Source: Perca fluviatilis (taxonomy: Eukaryota; Chordata; Actinopteri; Perciformes; Percidae). From it: a DNA stretch of 64,000 bases. Each line of letters starts with the position of its first letter. Position 1 is the stretch's first letter. The notes under the pieces were generated by a model that saw only the letters and a list, made by a program, of their open reading frames with translations, had not been told where the DNA came from and ran no database searches. Below are positions 37,803 through 50,921 of the stretch, in pieces. Location of the stretch: contig NC_053121.1 of assembly GCF_010015445.1 (NCBI RefSeq), positions 29,120,434 through 29,184,433 of the forward strand, given 5' to 3'. Position numbers and translations under genes: made by a program.

Positions 37803-38564
37803 ATGTTTTGTTCTTCCTTGTTCCTGACTGCATAAATGGCATTAACAGAAGTTGTAAGACTTGATGGTCTTCCTTGCAGAAGTGTGACAGCTCAGCTGAA
37901 ATAAAGCAAGCAGTGAATAAGTGGCTTGGTCCCTGTGAATGTTTTGACTCTACCTTAAAGTGTTTGCAGTTTGCAAAAGCCCCTGCATCATTGCAAAGAC
38001 GCCACGGAATCAGGCAAGGTAACAAGCTGAGAGGGTTCACCTGGCAATTTGAGAAGCTCAGCCCCGCTTATATGCATTGTGGGTATTATTTGTGGTCCTT
38101 ATTTTTCTCCTTTTTCAGACAATAGTTGGTAGGTTAACTGGGCCTATACATTTTGTTTATACTGTTTGATGTCAAGGGGAGATTGTAATATTGTAATGAT
38201 TATTTGTTTTACTACAAGGATGTAAACATATTTTCTACACATTTCCCTTATAGACATATAACAATATTTCATTAATATTTGTCTATTGTGAACATGTTTT
38301 TAGTCAAAGGCTTTTGTGCCAAAGGAAACTGGGGCAAGAATAACCATTCAACACAGACTGACAATACTAAGCCATGGCATAGACTAAAATACAAAATATT
38401 CGAGCAGACAGCACAAAACAACAAGAAATCTATGTCAAGTCTATTCAAGTCTCTCTCCCTGTAAGAAAAACTTGCAGTATGTAGCCTTCCTTTCTTCTTT
38501 GATAACTTATTCAACACGGTTGGGTAAAACATTTGAGCAGCTATATTCAAGTGTAACAATACAG
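37803..38564. other. Non-coding spacer
   Basis: No feature recognised. A frame at 37,874-38,125 matches nothing known. Confidence 0.4.
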
Positions 38565-40024
38565 CAGAGATGCAAAAGTACTCACTTCTTGTACTCAAGT
38601 AGAAGTACAGATACTTGTGTTAAATACTCTGGTAAAAGTAGAAGTACTGATTTCACTTCTTTACTCAAGTAAAAGTAACAAAGTACAGGCTTGGAAATTT
38701 ACTTAAAGTATAAAAGTAAAAGTAGCCTTGCGAATGACAACCATTTTTTATGCAAAGCTACCTGGACCACACAAATGTTACTAGAGGGCAAGCTGAGAAA
38801 CTTCAGTGGACATGGAAAAAAGGCTCCTTTATATGGCATTGCCTACATTTTAAATGGATGTCTGCCAAGGCCTAAAACATCACATATATGATTATTGTGA
38901 CAGAGACTGGGACTCCAGGTTAATAAGATTCTGACTGAGTAGTATGACATGAATTCAGTTGTGATTCTGTTAGAATTCACAGATCCAGTTTTGCTTTTTT
39001 TAATCTTCCCCTTAACATTTAAAGGAATCTACATGTATGTGTGTGTGCTCAAATATGGCTTCTGGAAAGAAAATAAAGGATTAAATATGAATTACTAAAC
39101 AGACATTAATTAAGAAGTTCCCCATACTTTAAGAGCTACGCAGCACATTCGCCAGGAGTCATTCTTGATGCCTAAACATCTCTCTCAGATAAAGCCTTTA
39201 TCTCTTGCTGCAATTGTCTGCTGAATCTCTGGGATCTCTCATGTCGCCATCCATACTACTAGTGCTAACGTTACCACCATCCTGCTGCAATGATTTGCCG
39301 AAAATTAATGATGCCGAATCTGTTGAGTCGTCTTGTAGTGGTGCGTCAAGTATATTATCAATTAGATTGAATTCGGTATGACGCGAAAAATAATAACGGT
39401 AACTCCAGTGAAATTATTTGAAACTTGTTAATGAGGACTAGATTAGGACTGTATTTAAAGCTGACCATTCTGGTTTCCAACTTCGCCCCAGGTGTGTCTG
39501 TTAAAACACGGACGGAGACAACTTCTCTCTTTTGATGCTTTATTAAGATCAAGCAACGTGCAGTCTAGCTAACAGGTGAACACAAACAACAAAATCACTA
39601 GCTAACTTACTTTAAATTTGCAAGAACTATAGACCAATACAACAACAGGCTTACATTAACTGACAAAGTTATACGACTTACAGTTCTCAAGGACGCACAC
39701 ACACCATCTCAACTGATTATCCTCCGGACAGATTGTGTCTATTTTTTTCTCCGTGTGGCCCGCTCGCGGTGTAAGGCGCGTGTCCGCGCTATTTTCCGAC
39801 ATGCAATCACAATCACTCCTGATAGACGACCTTTTGTACAAAACTAAAGTAACGAGCCAATTTTATAAAAATGTAAGGAGTAGAAAGTACCGATATTCGT
39901 GTTAAAATGTAAGGAGTAAAAGTAAAAAGTCGCCACAAAAATAAATAGTAAATTAAAGTAAAAATATCTGAAAAATCTACTTGAGTACAGTAACGAAGTA
40001 TTTGTACTTTACTTCCCATCTCTG
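38565..40024 (-). mobile_element. Tol2-like hAT element, internally rearranged (1,460 bp)
   Basis: The flanks CAATACAG (38,557-38,564) and CAATGCAG (40,025-40,032) agree at 7 of 8 positions. The left end is CAGAGATGCAAAAGTACTC and the right end, complemented, is CAGAGATGGGAAGTAAAGTAC, the mirror of the element at 31.8 kb. On the minus strand, 39,140-39,400 carries the same transposase N-terminal segment: DAPLQDDSTDSA, then FGKSLQQDGGNVS, then YLREMF. Here it has an in-frame stop before YLREMF and a frameshift after it. About 420 bases (39,425-39,845) absent from the 31.8-kb copy lie 5' of this segment in the transposase sense. They include an open frame starting MSENSADTRLTPRAGH that may be an upstream exon. 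The element is defective. Confidence 0.88.
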
Positions 40025-40032
40025 CAATGCAG

Positions 40033-43000
40033 AAATCTGTCGCTGAAATATTGAGACAAACTAAAACTAAGACCAAATTTGATTGTAATTACAGCAAGAT
40101 ACACAAATACTATTGAACTAATAGAACATAGGTAATGCAACATTGCATTGTAGATCTTTGTCATAGTTGTGCTGTTGGACTCAAACTCTAAATTGATGCA
40201 TGTTTTTGAGACTTCAATGTTACAAAGAAGCTGGGCACATTTGTGGGTCAAACACACAGAGTCCACAGAAGCATGATGAAGCAGTTAAATGCTAAGCTAA
40301 GGTATGATTCAGGGAAGAAAGGTTTCAGGTTAAATGAAACCTTTGACAGAACGTTTGCCAGCCAAACAGCAAGTTTTAGAAATCAAGATTGTTTCATAAC
40401 CCCAGGTCATAGGAAGTGCAGCTATCCTATTGACACACAAAAAGCCCATAGTGCCTTCCAGCAATTGCATCCAAAAAGTGATAAAAAACATTTCCATTCA
40501 ACTCGATACCACTGATATTACAGTTACTAATGACCTTAAACAGTCGGGGCTTAACAAATATCATAATACAAGAGTCATGATAATCTTTTCATACTTCTGT
40601 TCTCTGCCTTGCTTACACTGCTGTTTTGCTGGATTTCTACTTTGCTTTGTTTATTTTGGAAAGGTGGATTTATATGCTTTATGTTGTTCTTCATGTGATG
40701 TACTTTTTGGAATTCCAACATCCAAATTTGTTTCTAGGATTTTTGAAATCAACCCTTCACAGATTACATCTGACATTTCTCACTTTTTTTGTCAGTGTGG
40801 TTGATGGTGAGTGTGAACTGTTAATATTTTTTTTTTTTTAATGCCTTGGAGTGCTGACACTGGCGAGATCGCTGCATGTGTTTCACTACTTCTGCTAACA
40901 CAGTCAAAATCACAAAAATCTGTGATGCCAGTTGGAAGACATCAGCCACCCCAACATATGCTACTTGCAATTACCACTAGTAGGTTGACATTAACAGTTA
41001 TTGTAGATGGCAGTTTATATTTACAGAGTCTCCTCGACACAGCATCAACAGGCTACTTGCCAATAACACATGCTGGCGTATGTACGCAGGTGTCAGGCAA
41101 TGGATAAGTGGACATTAGAGGAGGGAGGTCCCATTGCAGTGTGTTATTCTTATAAGAAAAATATATTGAATATGTTTCTTGGTTAAAGACATTTTTATTA
41201 AAACTTCTTTAAGCAGTATTAGCTGTTGAGCCGAAGAGGTAGAAAATGCTCCATGTGTGAATAGAAGGCCCCTAAGCACAATGGGAGTATGGGAGTGTCA
41301 TGTTTCCCAACAGAAATCCTGCAGATTCCATGTGAAAGTATTTCTTACTGGTGCAAACCATTTTGCCACAGGTTTTTAATATGTTTGCCCCCATTTTCGG
41401 GGGGGCATTTGAGGTGAAAACTCAGAGATGCATCCATGGTTTTTAAAATATTTGTGCAGATCTGAGCATGACCCTGGAGAGGAAGAGCAGAGCTACCATC
41501 AGTCAGCTAATCAACTGTGCTGGCGTCAAGCACAAAATAGTCAGAGAGGAAAGTAAAGGTGGAGTAGTGGTCTGAATCTCTCAGTGTGGTGAGAGATGGG
41601 GGCCACATGAGTGTGGTGAACCTAAGGTGATTGGGTGCATAATGAAAAAAGAAGGAAGTTAAAATGTGGACTGTATCAGATGAAGGGTTATGATGTGGAA
41701 AAACATCCGCAGCAATGGCTATCAATCCTTTGTGTGTGTCCTCACTACTCATTCTCACTCCCAATCTGATGGTGATGCTCCTGTCATCTTTACTCCTCTC
41801 TTTCACTTGTTTATCTTTCAATAAATAAGAGGTATTATACCTTTCAACTGACAAAACAGTCTTTCAGTGCTTTACATAACAACACATATGAATGTTCTAA
41901 ACACAACAAACACAAGTGTCTTCTGCTTTTCCACCTTTAGGGTAAAGGTATGGTTAACTCTAAGACAACTAAAAGCACTTGGTTACGATTAAGGAGATGA
42001 TCACCTAATGCAATTACCCAAGAATACCCCAAACATCCACCCCAATCTCCTCCCTAACGCTGCGTTCACAGATACAGATACAAAGCAGTAGGCAGTCCCT
42101 GGCCTCTCATGAAGCTGGACCTCTGTGGGCACGTTGCACTGAGCACGCAATTTACACACTTTGCTCCGACTGGACAGTTATTTTCTGACATATACAGCAT
42201 ATTACAGACGAGGAGGTTCATTTCCACTTCCAACATTTTCCTGTTCATTTCCTGTTGCACAGTTTGTTTCCTGTTTTACCTTGCGGTACACATTGCTGAA
42301 ACAGTTTGAATACAAAAATGACACCCGAGATTGCAAGACTGATTGCCATTTTGGTCCTGTATTTGTGTTGGAAGTGGTCTCCACTCCACTAGCCGAGCGG
42401 CTTAGTAAACAGCTCCTAGCTTCTGTTTCTATGAGATTAAAACTCGAATGGCTCTCACCTGATTGTTGCTCACATTGTTTCAGAGGACATTTACATACAT
42501 TTTAGTCCATTTCAACTTTTTCCTGTAGTGCCACTGGACACCTTTAACTACAGCACAGCTGGCAGTCCCGGGCTGCAATGCCAGGTCCCATCCACAATGA
42601 ATAGAAACCTACTGTATCACCGTTTCAGCTTTTAAGTCAATATACTGTATGTGAACTTTGCAGTAGTAAAATAACAAAATAACTTCTACAACACTACTTC
42701 TACAACCATACAATCAATCAATACAATCAATGCTGTTGGTTTACTTTTTTTGGTAAATTAGTAATGTCCCCTTTCATTACCCACACAAGTTAGTAACTCC
42801 AGTCTCCCTCTCTCTTTCTTTTTTTCCTCATCGGTCTGTTTTGCTCAGACATAATCTTTACTCTGCCAAAGCATTGCATCAGGAAATGGTGTAGGCCTCC
42901 TTGACAAGAACTTGACACGTTGAGGATCAATAAGGAATTGAATCTTCACTGCACCAAAAGTCAAGATACCTTTTAAATCATTGACTGACAACTGCTAACT

Positions 43001-45059
43001 GCAGGCAGGTCGTGGTATTCTGCCTTTTTTTTTCTTTTCTTTTTTTGCAACCATTACATATAAATTCTTCAGTCAAGAAGAAATAGACTTTTAACACATC
43101 TGATCTACAAGTCCCTTTAATCGGTAAAGTCTGTAATTATAAAGGTGTTTGTTTGTCAAGTCAATGTTTGGTATTGACTAAGACGACTCATTTGCAGCTG
43201 GCTAGATAATTAGTGCTACATTTAAAATTACTCACATTCACTCAAACTTCAATGTCAGTGCGCACAAAAGAAACATCCTGTGTCCACACACTCTCCTGCA
43301 AAAGAGTGCTCAAACCTATACAGCTTGTTGAGACTGCAGACCGAACAATGTTTACAGTTTTCTAACCTTGCTGTTGAATTATTCTATGCAGTTCAACAGT
43401 ACCCCTTCCCTGCTCTGTGTGTATGTACTCTTTAAAAAATATTCATATTTATTTTTTCCCCAATCATGTTTTACCTCTTCTTTTGTATTTTTTAAAACAC
43501 AAATATTGTGATTCCACTTTTATTGCACTTATTTAGCAGGGGATTTGCCTGTGAGAAATGGTAATCTCTTAAACATGACCTTTTCTCACTGATTTTCTCA
43601 AGATACAATGGTCTAGATGAGGACCCTAATTTATTTCCTGATGTGTCAGTGCTTTACTCTTCATCGGTTGCCATTTTGGCAGCGATGCTTCACAGACAAC
43701 AATGTATTGATTGAGACCACAACTGCTCAAAGCCTTAGCTACCTTTAAATCCATCAGACACTTGCCAGAGAAAGAATCCAATATGGGTATAGGATTTTTT
43801 TGTAGTTTTTTTACTGTACATTGCTCTAGTTTCCTTGTATATAATACATCTAATGCATTGATTGCAATATTAAAAAGGACAACGCTCATAATATTGAAAA
43901 TAGTGTTTTTCCATTATTTAAAATAGTCATGTTATGTATCAAAGGGTATCAAAATGAGTTGAACAAGGTACTTTTATGTTTCAAAGGCCAGTGCCTCATC
44001 CTGTATAACTTCAGCTAGATCGTTTTTAAGAATAAAGTGAATACATGACTTTAGGCCTCATTTACTAGTAAGGGTCTCTGCTTTGCAATGGGTGTCAAAG
44101 TTGAAGGTACAAAACAATCCAACATATTGACACTTGTTTGAGTGCCCTAACTTGTGACAATATGGTACCGTTTGGCCTTTTGCCACGCTAACCATTATAC
44201 CTTTACACAAATCATTAGACAGGGTGATGTAAAGAGCAATGATGGAATATGTAATCTCTGTCCCTTTATCTGGCTGCTCAATTTAATGAGCAGGCAGGTG
44301 TTAATGATGATGGAGACCAATACTGGCTCTGGCCAAAGAGCCATGAGCAGAGCGTAATGGGGTGAAAAGCTTGCTTTGGGACAAAAGTAAATTATGGCCC
44401 TCAAAATCAATAGTAAGCATGACTAAAAGCCAATGGTGCTTTGCTCCAGTTCTCATGATAATAGGAAGGAAACCAACTGATTCCTCCTCTTTATACAATG
44501 TTTTATTCAAGTATTAACTTCATTGAACATGGCATTTGCCAAAATAATTCTGGGTGGTACCTTAATGCCTAAATAGGTTAGTAAGTGCAACATTGAAAAT
44601 ATATACACACAATACAAATGGAGGAGCTGACACAACACTCCAAATTAAAATGCAATCAACCCAGATGTAGAACTAACAGCCAGTACCAGTAAACTAGTTA
44701 GTCAAATGTAAACGCTACTACTGACCATACATATCTCCTATTTAAGTAATAAAGAGATAATCACCAAAACCACCTTCATTGCTATGTGACATAAGTTTAC
44801 ATTTAAGATGAGACTATTGTCCATTTTAACAAACAATCATTTATGCGAGTTATGTTTTGTCAAGAAAGATCAGACATCAAAAGACCTAATGAAATAATCA
44901 AATCCATGATTGAATGTTTGCAATATCGATGTTCCTCTGCTCATATGGATGTCATATGGATGCCTTGTTTCTTCAGGCTAACTTTATTAGCTTTGGCCTG
45001 GCTGGTAGCAGCTTTCTGCGGTAAAAAATGGTTGTGAGATGTTGAGATAACATTGCATT
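40033..45059. other. Long non-coding stretch
   Basis: About 5 kb with no recognised mobile-element ends. Several open frames of 110-124 codons (40,430-40,804; 41,507-41,854 minus; 42,161-42,505) have no recognisable motif. A small hairpin (TGCCCCC...GGGGGCA) lies near 41,387-41,407, and T-rich simple patches near 42,810-42,830 and 43,027-43,046. Confidence 0.4.
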
Positions 45060-45395
45060 AATCAAGAGATTTAGTTTGTCTTTCACTACCCATGAAAAAG
45101 CATGTGCATCACTGTTAGCTGCCGCTTACCGTATTTTTTTTTACACACGGAGAGCCTCACTTAACAAACCCGGACGGACTAACGTTACTTCACATAAACA
45201 CGTTGCCCACACGGCTACCTGTTTTAAAGAGGAAGGGTCGGCCGGTAACAATCAAATAAAAGGAGAACGGTGAAAGTTTACGTTTCTATCAAGCAGCTAA
45301 AGAGTTTTAGTGTCAACATCGCAACGTCCTGCGATATGACTCACTCATGCGCACATCGAGGTGTAGACGATGAAACAAAATATTGTGAAGCCCTA
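45060..45395. mobile_element. Probable hAT right-end fragment
   Basis: The right end CGATGAAACAAAATATTGTGAAGCCCTA, with an upstream CAACGTCCTGCGATATGACT and GCGCACATCGAGGTGTAGACG, matches the right terminus of a fish hAT family whose ends read TAGGGCTGCACAATAT. The left end was not found, so the start is approximate. Confidence 0.5.
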
Positions 45396-45599
45396 GATTG
45401 GCTGAACTGTGGAGAACTACTGTAACTGCTATCCTGTGTTACTCATCAGGTAATAAACGGCTGGTTGGAACCAAAGAGAAAAAGAGTACATGTTTCATCG
45501 ATATACACAACGCACAAGATTACACAACCGCTACACTGTCAGATGAACTTTTCACTTGCTAGCGATTTATTTAGCATGTTGGCAGGGCATCTTGCTCTG

Positions 45600-45780
45600 C
45601 CAACATAAAACAGAAAAACTCCAAAACAGAAAAACCAAACACTGGTTCTAGAGAGGGCCAGGTACCTGATGGCCACCATAGGTTTTACAATAAACATGGA
45701 AGGGAAGGGGTATTCAACTGGTTTCAATCTGCAACCTCTCCGCTAGATGTGACTAAATCCTACACAGTGGTCCTTTAATA
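45600..45780 (-). repeat. Common teleost repeat ending in CCTTTAA
   Basis: The segment AACCTCTCCGCTAGATGTGACTAAATCCTACACAGTGGTCCTTTAA is a near match to a very abundant percomorph repeat that on the other strand begins TTAAAGG(A/T)CCA.TGTGTAGGATTTAG. Upstream blocks CTGATGGCCACCATAGG and CACTGGTTCTAGAGAGGGCC also fit. TTAA at the end hints at a piggyBac-type target, but the far end is not defined. Confidence 0.6.
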
Positions 45781-45847
45781 ATTTACTTGTCAACGTTTAT
45801 ACGAACTGTGAAAAATGATAGTCTGGATTGCTTTAGGCAACTTGTAA

Positions 45848-46010
45848 TAGTGGTGTGACGATTCAGTGATCCAAACCAATCTTAATATTTAAGATACAGC
45901 GACATTGATTGAAACGGCTTCGATAAGGCCAAAGTTGGCTTCAGTGTATCTGTACCCCAAGATTCATTTATGACACATATATCTTAAATTCTTTTTACAC
46001 CTACCCTAAA
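45848..46010 (+). mobile_element. Possible hAT left-end fragment
   Basis: TAGTGGTGTGACGATTCAGTGATCC resembles left ends of the TAGGGGTGTGACGA group (compare 7812). No right end was found before the next element, so only a fragment is claimed. Confidence 0.35.
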
Positions 46011-46275
46011 ATTTGCCATAGCAGTTCCTTTTCACTTCGTTCGTTTTCAAGCATTTTTTACCACCCTCAATAACTACACGTCTGTCAATGTCTGCCTGCC
46101 TGTCATTCCCGAAGGCACACATACAAATCATGTCTCCACCATTTATTAAAATAAACAATGCATTCCAATTGCAAGTTATCCACTAAGGTTGCAGCACTTT
46201 TATGTTTTTCAAACAGCACAGTACATTTTACCCTAAACCTGTTAAATTGTTAATTTAAAGTTAATTATTTGTTAT

Positions 46276-46631
46276 CAGTGTTGGGAGTAATGCGTTACAA
46301 GAGTAATTTATTCCTTTTTGCTGTAACACAATAATATAATGCATTACTAATAAAATTCCGGTAATATTATACCCGTTACAATCTCCATATGATATCCAGA
46401 TATCCATCTATCCATCCATCTTTGTTGATCCCATGGTTAAAATGTACATGGTACCTACCAAGTCATACTTCTGTGGTTATTTTGGTGAAAGTAACTCAAA
46501 AGTAATGCAAAAGTAGTGTAAAGCATTACAATTCAGAGACAGTAATATTGTAATATAACTAATTACTCTCAAATGACAGTAATTAGTAATCTATAATGTA
46601 CTTCATTTTGGAAGTAACTTGCCCAACACTG
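46276..46631. mobile_element. hAT-type MITE, CAGTGTTGGG family (356 bp)
   Basis: The left end is CAGTGTTGGGAGTAATGCG and the right end, complemented, is CAGTGTTGGGCAAGTTACTT. The flanks TTTGTTAT (46,268-46,275) and TTTGGTGT (46,632-46,639) agree at 6 of 8 positions. The interior has the TAATGCATTACT / AGTAACTCAAAAGTAA alternation typical of this family, and an internal ATCC/ATCT tract at 46,403-46,420. The right part of the same element, from just after that tract, reappears at 50,921-51,129 as the start of the duplicated block. Confidence 0.75.
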
Positions 46632-49600
46632 TTTGGTGTTACTAGTGGTAGCAACAAGTGTGTGTTTAGAAAGTTAGCTACTGCAACATGTTACTAAGGC
46701 AGCACCAGCAAAACTTCTATTTTGTTACAGAATGATTGGTAATTATCTACAAACGCATACTAAGTTTGCAATTGATTTATAAATTGCCACATAACCATTT
46801 ACATTTCTTTATGAAATCGGTCAATGTGTGTGGCCTATCATTTAATTCCAACAATGGCTAGAAAACCGTGTAGGTGAGCAGTGTCACATTACTGCATTGC
46901 TGCACACAGTGTAGTCTGATTTATAATAACTCATATAAATATGACTTGTTGTGAGTAGGTGACCTTAATCCTGTTTCTCCTTTTCAGAGGTCTTCAGAAT
47001 AAGCAAATATATTCTCATGTAGACCACTAAAGGAACAGCAAAACCCTGGGTAACAATGCCATTACTAATAGATCTTCCAACACACTGGCTAGGTCTCAAG
47101 AATCTCGGGTTAGCCCACACAAGAGCCGATAAAAGCCCTTCTGTCTCACCTCAAAGGAACATGCGCTCGTAACTCCACCCTGTACAAAGTTAAAGGAAAA
47201 AACAACAAATGTAAATCTTTTCTGCCTCCAATCTATGACAGACATGTATGCTTTCAGAGAAGAGGAACTGTCAGTGGGACTTCTATGGTAATTCAGACTG
47301 AACTCATAGGGCCTGGAGGCTGTTACTGCTGACACTATCATGAAATGAGGCCCCAGAGCACAGCATCATTGTAATTAGTTGCTGTCCGTGTGACATGCTC
47401 ATTAATGTGCATATTACTACCTTTCCCCGACATTTCCCAATTCTGTGGAAGTAAACATCAACACATTCATAAGGTGTTTAGGGGTTAGCTCATTAGCTCA
47501 ACCATAAATGACAGTGGACATGAATGTAGAGATCAGAGAGCTAATGTTTAGAGCTTCACAAACGTTGGGTAATGTATGTGCATGGATTCAATGTGTACTG
47601 TAAAAAAAAAAGAGACGTTTCTTCATGCATGGTTCTTATATTCAAATGGAAAAGTTGTCTTAGTTACTAAGTATCTTTTCTGACACTCTTGGCCTGTTTC
47701 GTTGGCCTGATTGGTTTGCCTCTGTTTACATCTGCCTTACTGTTCTGTATAAAAACTGTTTCATAAAAGCACCAAATAAAGCCCCAGTTGTGTCAGTGCT
47801 TTCTAAGTAACCATTCCTTGGCTGAATTAATTAAGAACAGCATGTAAGAGGATTTAGAACAGTGAAAATAACATAAACTTGCAAACACACTATGATACAT
47901 TTTAGGTATGTTATCTGTGATACTTTAATGTATGGACTTTCAGACAGTGGACTGAGCAAACTTTAAAGTAGAAAGCCCATGTGATAGAGGCTATCTTCAC
48001 CTCACAGGCAATCCATTTCCCTTTGTCCAAAAGAAGAAAGAGGGTGCAATTTCTGCAGGTAATTGCTGATGTTAATCACAGTCATATTTGAGAGAGGGAA
48101 GAACCTCTGCCACTCTTTTAAGCAAGCAAAGCCAGTGGTCAGCTGCCCCTTAACCGCTAAGAGCTTCACTGACTAATTACTGCAGTCAAGCTGCCTACAC
48201 TCTCCGGAGCACTCTCCCAGCTTCTCTATCCGAGCACTTCTTTTCTAGTCTCTTCTGTAATCACTGCCAGTCCTTATTCAGTTGGGTAAGACCATTATGT
48301 TGTCCAAAGATTGTGCCTCTGCCAGATTGTCTCTGCATGTTATGAATGTAGTTGTTTTGAATTCAATCCAGCAGGAGTGACTGACCAGGTGGTAGCATAT
48401 TTGCTCCATTGTAACCCAACCCAACATCTGTGCCTCTGTTAAATTACTTCTAAAAAATAATGAATTAACTAAAAAGAGAAAAAAAAATTAATGGGATCTA
48501 AATAAAGACATTTTTACACTCCATCGAAGGATTAGGCATTGTGGTTGCCAAATTAATCTGACTTCATTTTGGAAAGCCTAATTATATGACTGTATTTGTG
48601 TACACAACATACAGTAAATAAAGGCATTCATACCTCATGCCTCAACATTGTGCCTAATTCAAATGTGCTTCTTTGCTTAATAGGCGGTAGGGTTGTGATC
48701 AGAGCCGTTATTTCATTAGTTTCAATAGATATATATCAGCCTCTCAAAGACAAGCATACTTTTTTTCATACAGTTTTCAATGAAATGGAGGCCATCTTGC
48801 AGTAATATTCAATAGAAACACCAGTAAATGTCTGAAGATGAAATACTGCTAATTTGAGGAGGAAAGGAGAAGCAGCTTTTAAGAAGGGCCAGCATCACAC
48901 AATTTGTTCCTAGTTCCAGTGACTCTCACCTATCCATTTACACTCTCTAACCAATTCACTGCCCTGCATGGCCATGTTACAGAGCAATAGTAGGGTATTG
49001 ATTTTTTTCCTCTCCATTTTTAAACCTGCCTTTATAGTGAACCATCTTTCTGCTGGTCTTTTTTTTTAACTTCTATTACAAATAGTGCTTTCATCTGTTA
49101 GGACAAAGCCAAGTTTTGTGTCCACACATCTTCTTTAAGACTACCCTGTATCATTAGTCACCTTTCTTGTGTATAATGATTCTCCTCCTCCGCAGTTTTG
49201 TAAGACCTGTTTGTATGAAAGAGATCAAAACTGGTGCCTAAAGATACAGATGGTTAAACTTCCCATTTGGACTGGGAATGTACAGAAAAGTTAACAAGAA
49301 AATCAGTATCAGTCAGGTTTGGTTTGGTTTTAGCTTCAGTTAAGAGACATATAACAATGTGGTAAATTGTACTGTGTTTTTTGCATGTTTCTTCAGTAAA
49401 TCTAAGTAAAAACCAATCTGCTTCCATTCTATGTTGGTTTGTTTGTTTTTTGAAGAACAATATGATTCAAACAACAATATCCTTACTCTCCTCCCAAAAT
49501 CTTTCACTTCAGCACTTTTTGTGACCACTGGTCTACTGTTGAGTTCTGCCAGTTGGCTGTGTCCCAACACCTTGAAAACAATCTATATAGGATCCACTCC

Positions 49601-50060
49601 ATTCAGGCACTTGGAAAGCACACTTAAATACATCAGTACTCTGAGAAATAAGACACAGAACAATGGCTTTAGAGACTGAGAAGTTAGACGGCTGACTGAG
49701 ATGCCCTTACATCTTATTTAAGGTGTTGCTGCTCAATGCAGTTGATTTCACTGAGTGAACTGCTTTCTCTCTTGTTAAAACATCAAACTGGACAAGATGT
49801 TGGGCCAAAAGGTAGCTTCAGGGAATAAGAAAGACAGGTGAACTGGTCTTTCTAAATGAAGTGAATGTTTCTTTTAGTTGCAATTAGTGTTAACAACAAT
49901 CAGAAATCTTCTAAGTTTCCATTTTAATCGATATTCATCAAATTCCGTGCTAACATCGACTACAGTGTTTTAACAGGTAGCTTTCTCACCATTAAGACAA
50001 GTTCTAAGCTTTGAGTTATTTGCTGGTTGAGCAAATTGTGTGTGAGGAACTTTATTCACT
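46423..50060 (+). repeat. Direct duplication, copy 1
   Basis: Aligns with 50,921-52,551 in three blocks: 46,423-47,016, 48,797-49,369 and 49,575-50,060. By eye there are roughly a dozen differences over the first ~350 aligned bases (from about 46,640), so the duplication is old enough to have diverged by a few percent. Copy 1 contains two segments missing from copy 2: 47,017-48,796 (1.78 kb) and 49,370-49,574 (0.2 kb). It starts immediately after an ATCC/ATCT tract and ends where the LINE at 50,061 begins. No gene is recognised inside. Confidence 0.9.
47017..48796. other. Segment present only in duplication copy 1
   Basis: 1.78 kb of AT-rich non-coding DNA absent from copy 2. Its edges share only TC with each other at the copy-2 junction and no target duplication or inverted ends are visible. 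Deletion from copy 2 therefore fits better than insertion into copy 1. No coding signal recognised. Confidence 0.6.
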
Positions 50061-50863
50061 TTGCCAACTATTCAAAATAAATCAACAGTCTGTCAGCATC
50101 TGGAAAATCAACAGCACTGCTGTTTATAAGAAGGGGATGAGCAGACTCTATTTCCTGAGGAAGCTGAGATCCTTCAACGTGTGCAGCAGAATGTTGGAGA
50201 TGTTCTACCAGTGTGCTGTGGCCAGCGCTGTTCTCCTCCACCACCTGCTTGGGCAGCAGCATCGGAGCCAGTGGCACAAACAGACTGGACAAACTGATCA
50301 GGAAGGCTGACTCCGTTATTGGCTGCAAACAGGAAACATTTGAAGCTGTGGTGGAGATGTCACTGAACAAACTGTTATCCATCATGGATAACCCAGACCA
50401 CCCTCTCCACCCCACACTGGTCCTCCAGAGGAGCACCTTCTCTAAGAGGCTCAGACAGCTTCAATGTCACAAGGACCGCTACAAAAAAAACCAATTCCTG
50501 ACACATTCCATAAAACTGTACAACAATTCACAACTGTCTGTGAGATAACTATCTCATTACCACACACATTACAATATTGCAGTAGTATGCTACTTGCACA
50601 CTGCTTACTTCATATTTAATACTATACATATTTTATTGTGTTATATGTATGTAGGTTGTACATTCTATTCTACACTTGTATGTACATGATAATTTTTTTC
50701 ATCCCTCTAAGTATATTTTTATTTTATCTTTTTTTTATCTTATTGTTTCTAGTATATGTCTTGTATTTTATGTATGTGTGCTAGGTAGTATGTGTGTATA
50801 TCCTTGGTATCTTGTAACTTGCTTGTAACAGAGTAATTTCCCAATTTGGGATTAATAAAGTCC

Positions 50864-50920
<57 letters not shown>
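50061..50920 (+). mobile_element. 5'-truncated LINE (L2/Rex-like) with (ATCT)n tail
   Basis: Encodes the C-terminal region after the reverse transcriptase domain of fish L2/Rex-type ORF2. VYKKGMSRLYFLRKLRSFNV and MLEMFYQ are in one frame (about 50,126-50,215). After a frameshift near 50,210-50,230 the similarity continues with CLGSSIGASGTNRLDKLIRK, NKLLSIMDNPDHPLHPTLV and IKLYNNS, stopping at 50,546-50,548. The 3' UTR ends in ATTTCCCAATTTGGGATTAA-TAAAG and about 14 ATCT units (50,864-50,920). Endonuclease and reverse transcriptase are missing. It lies exactly between the two copies of a direct duplication. Confidence 0.85.
50864..50920 (+). repeat. (ATCT)n microsatellite, LINE tail
   Basis: About 14 perfect ATCT units directly after the LINE terminus. 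They form the left boundary of duplication copy 2. Confidence 0.95.

Positions 50921-50921
<1 letters not shown>

Noticed and set aside
40430..40804. 124-codon open frame
   Set aside because: No motif, no splice or family evidence. Composition and length are within what is expected by chance in 64 kb.
41507..41854. 115-codon minus-strand frame
   Set aside because: No recognisable domain or splice signals. Kept only as a low-priority search target.
46276..46631. ATCC/ATCT tract in the MITE as a relic of an earlier LINE insertion
   Set aside because: No LINE 3' terminus (TTTCCC..GGGATTAA) precedes the tract, so an independent simple repeat is the simpler reading.
50068..50436. 122-codon minus-strand frame
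   Set aside because: Antisense shadow of the LINE C-terminal coding region.
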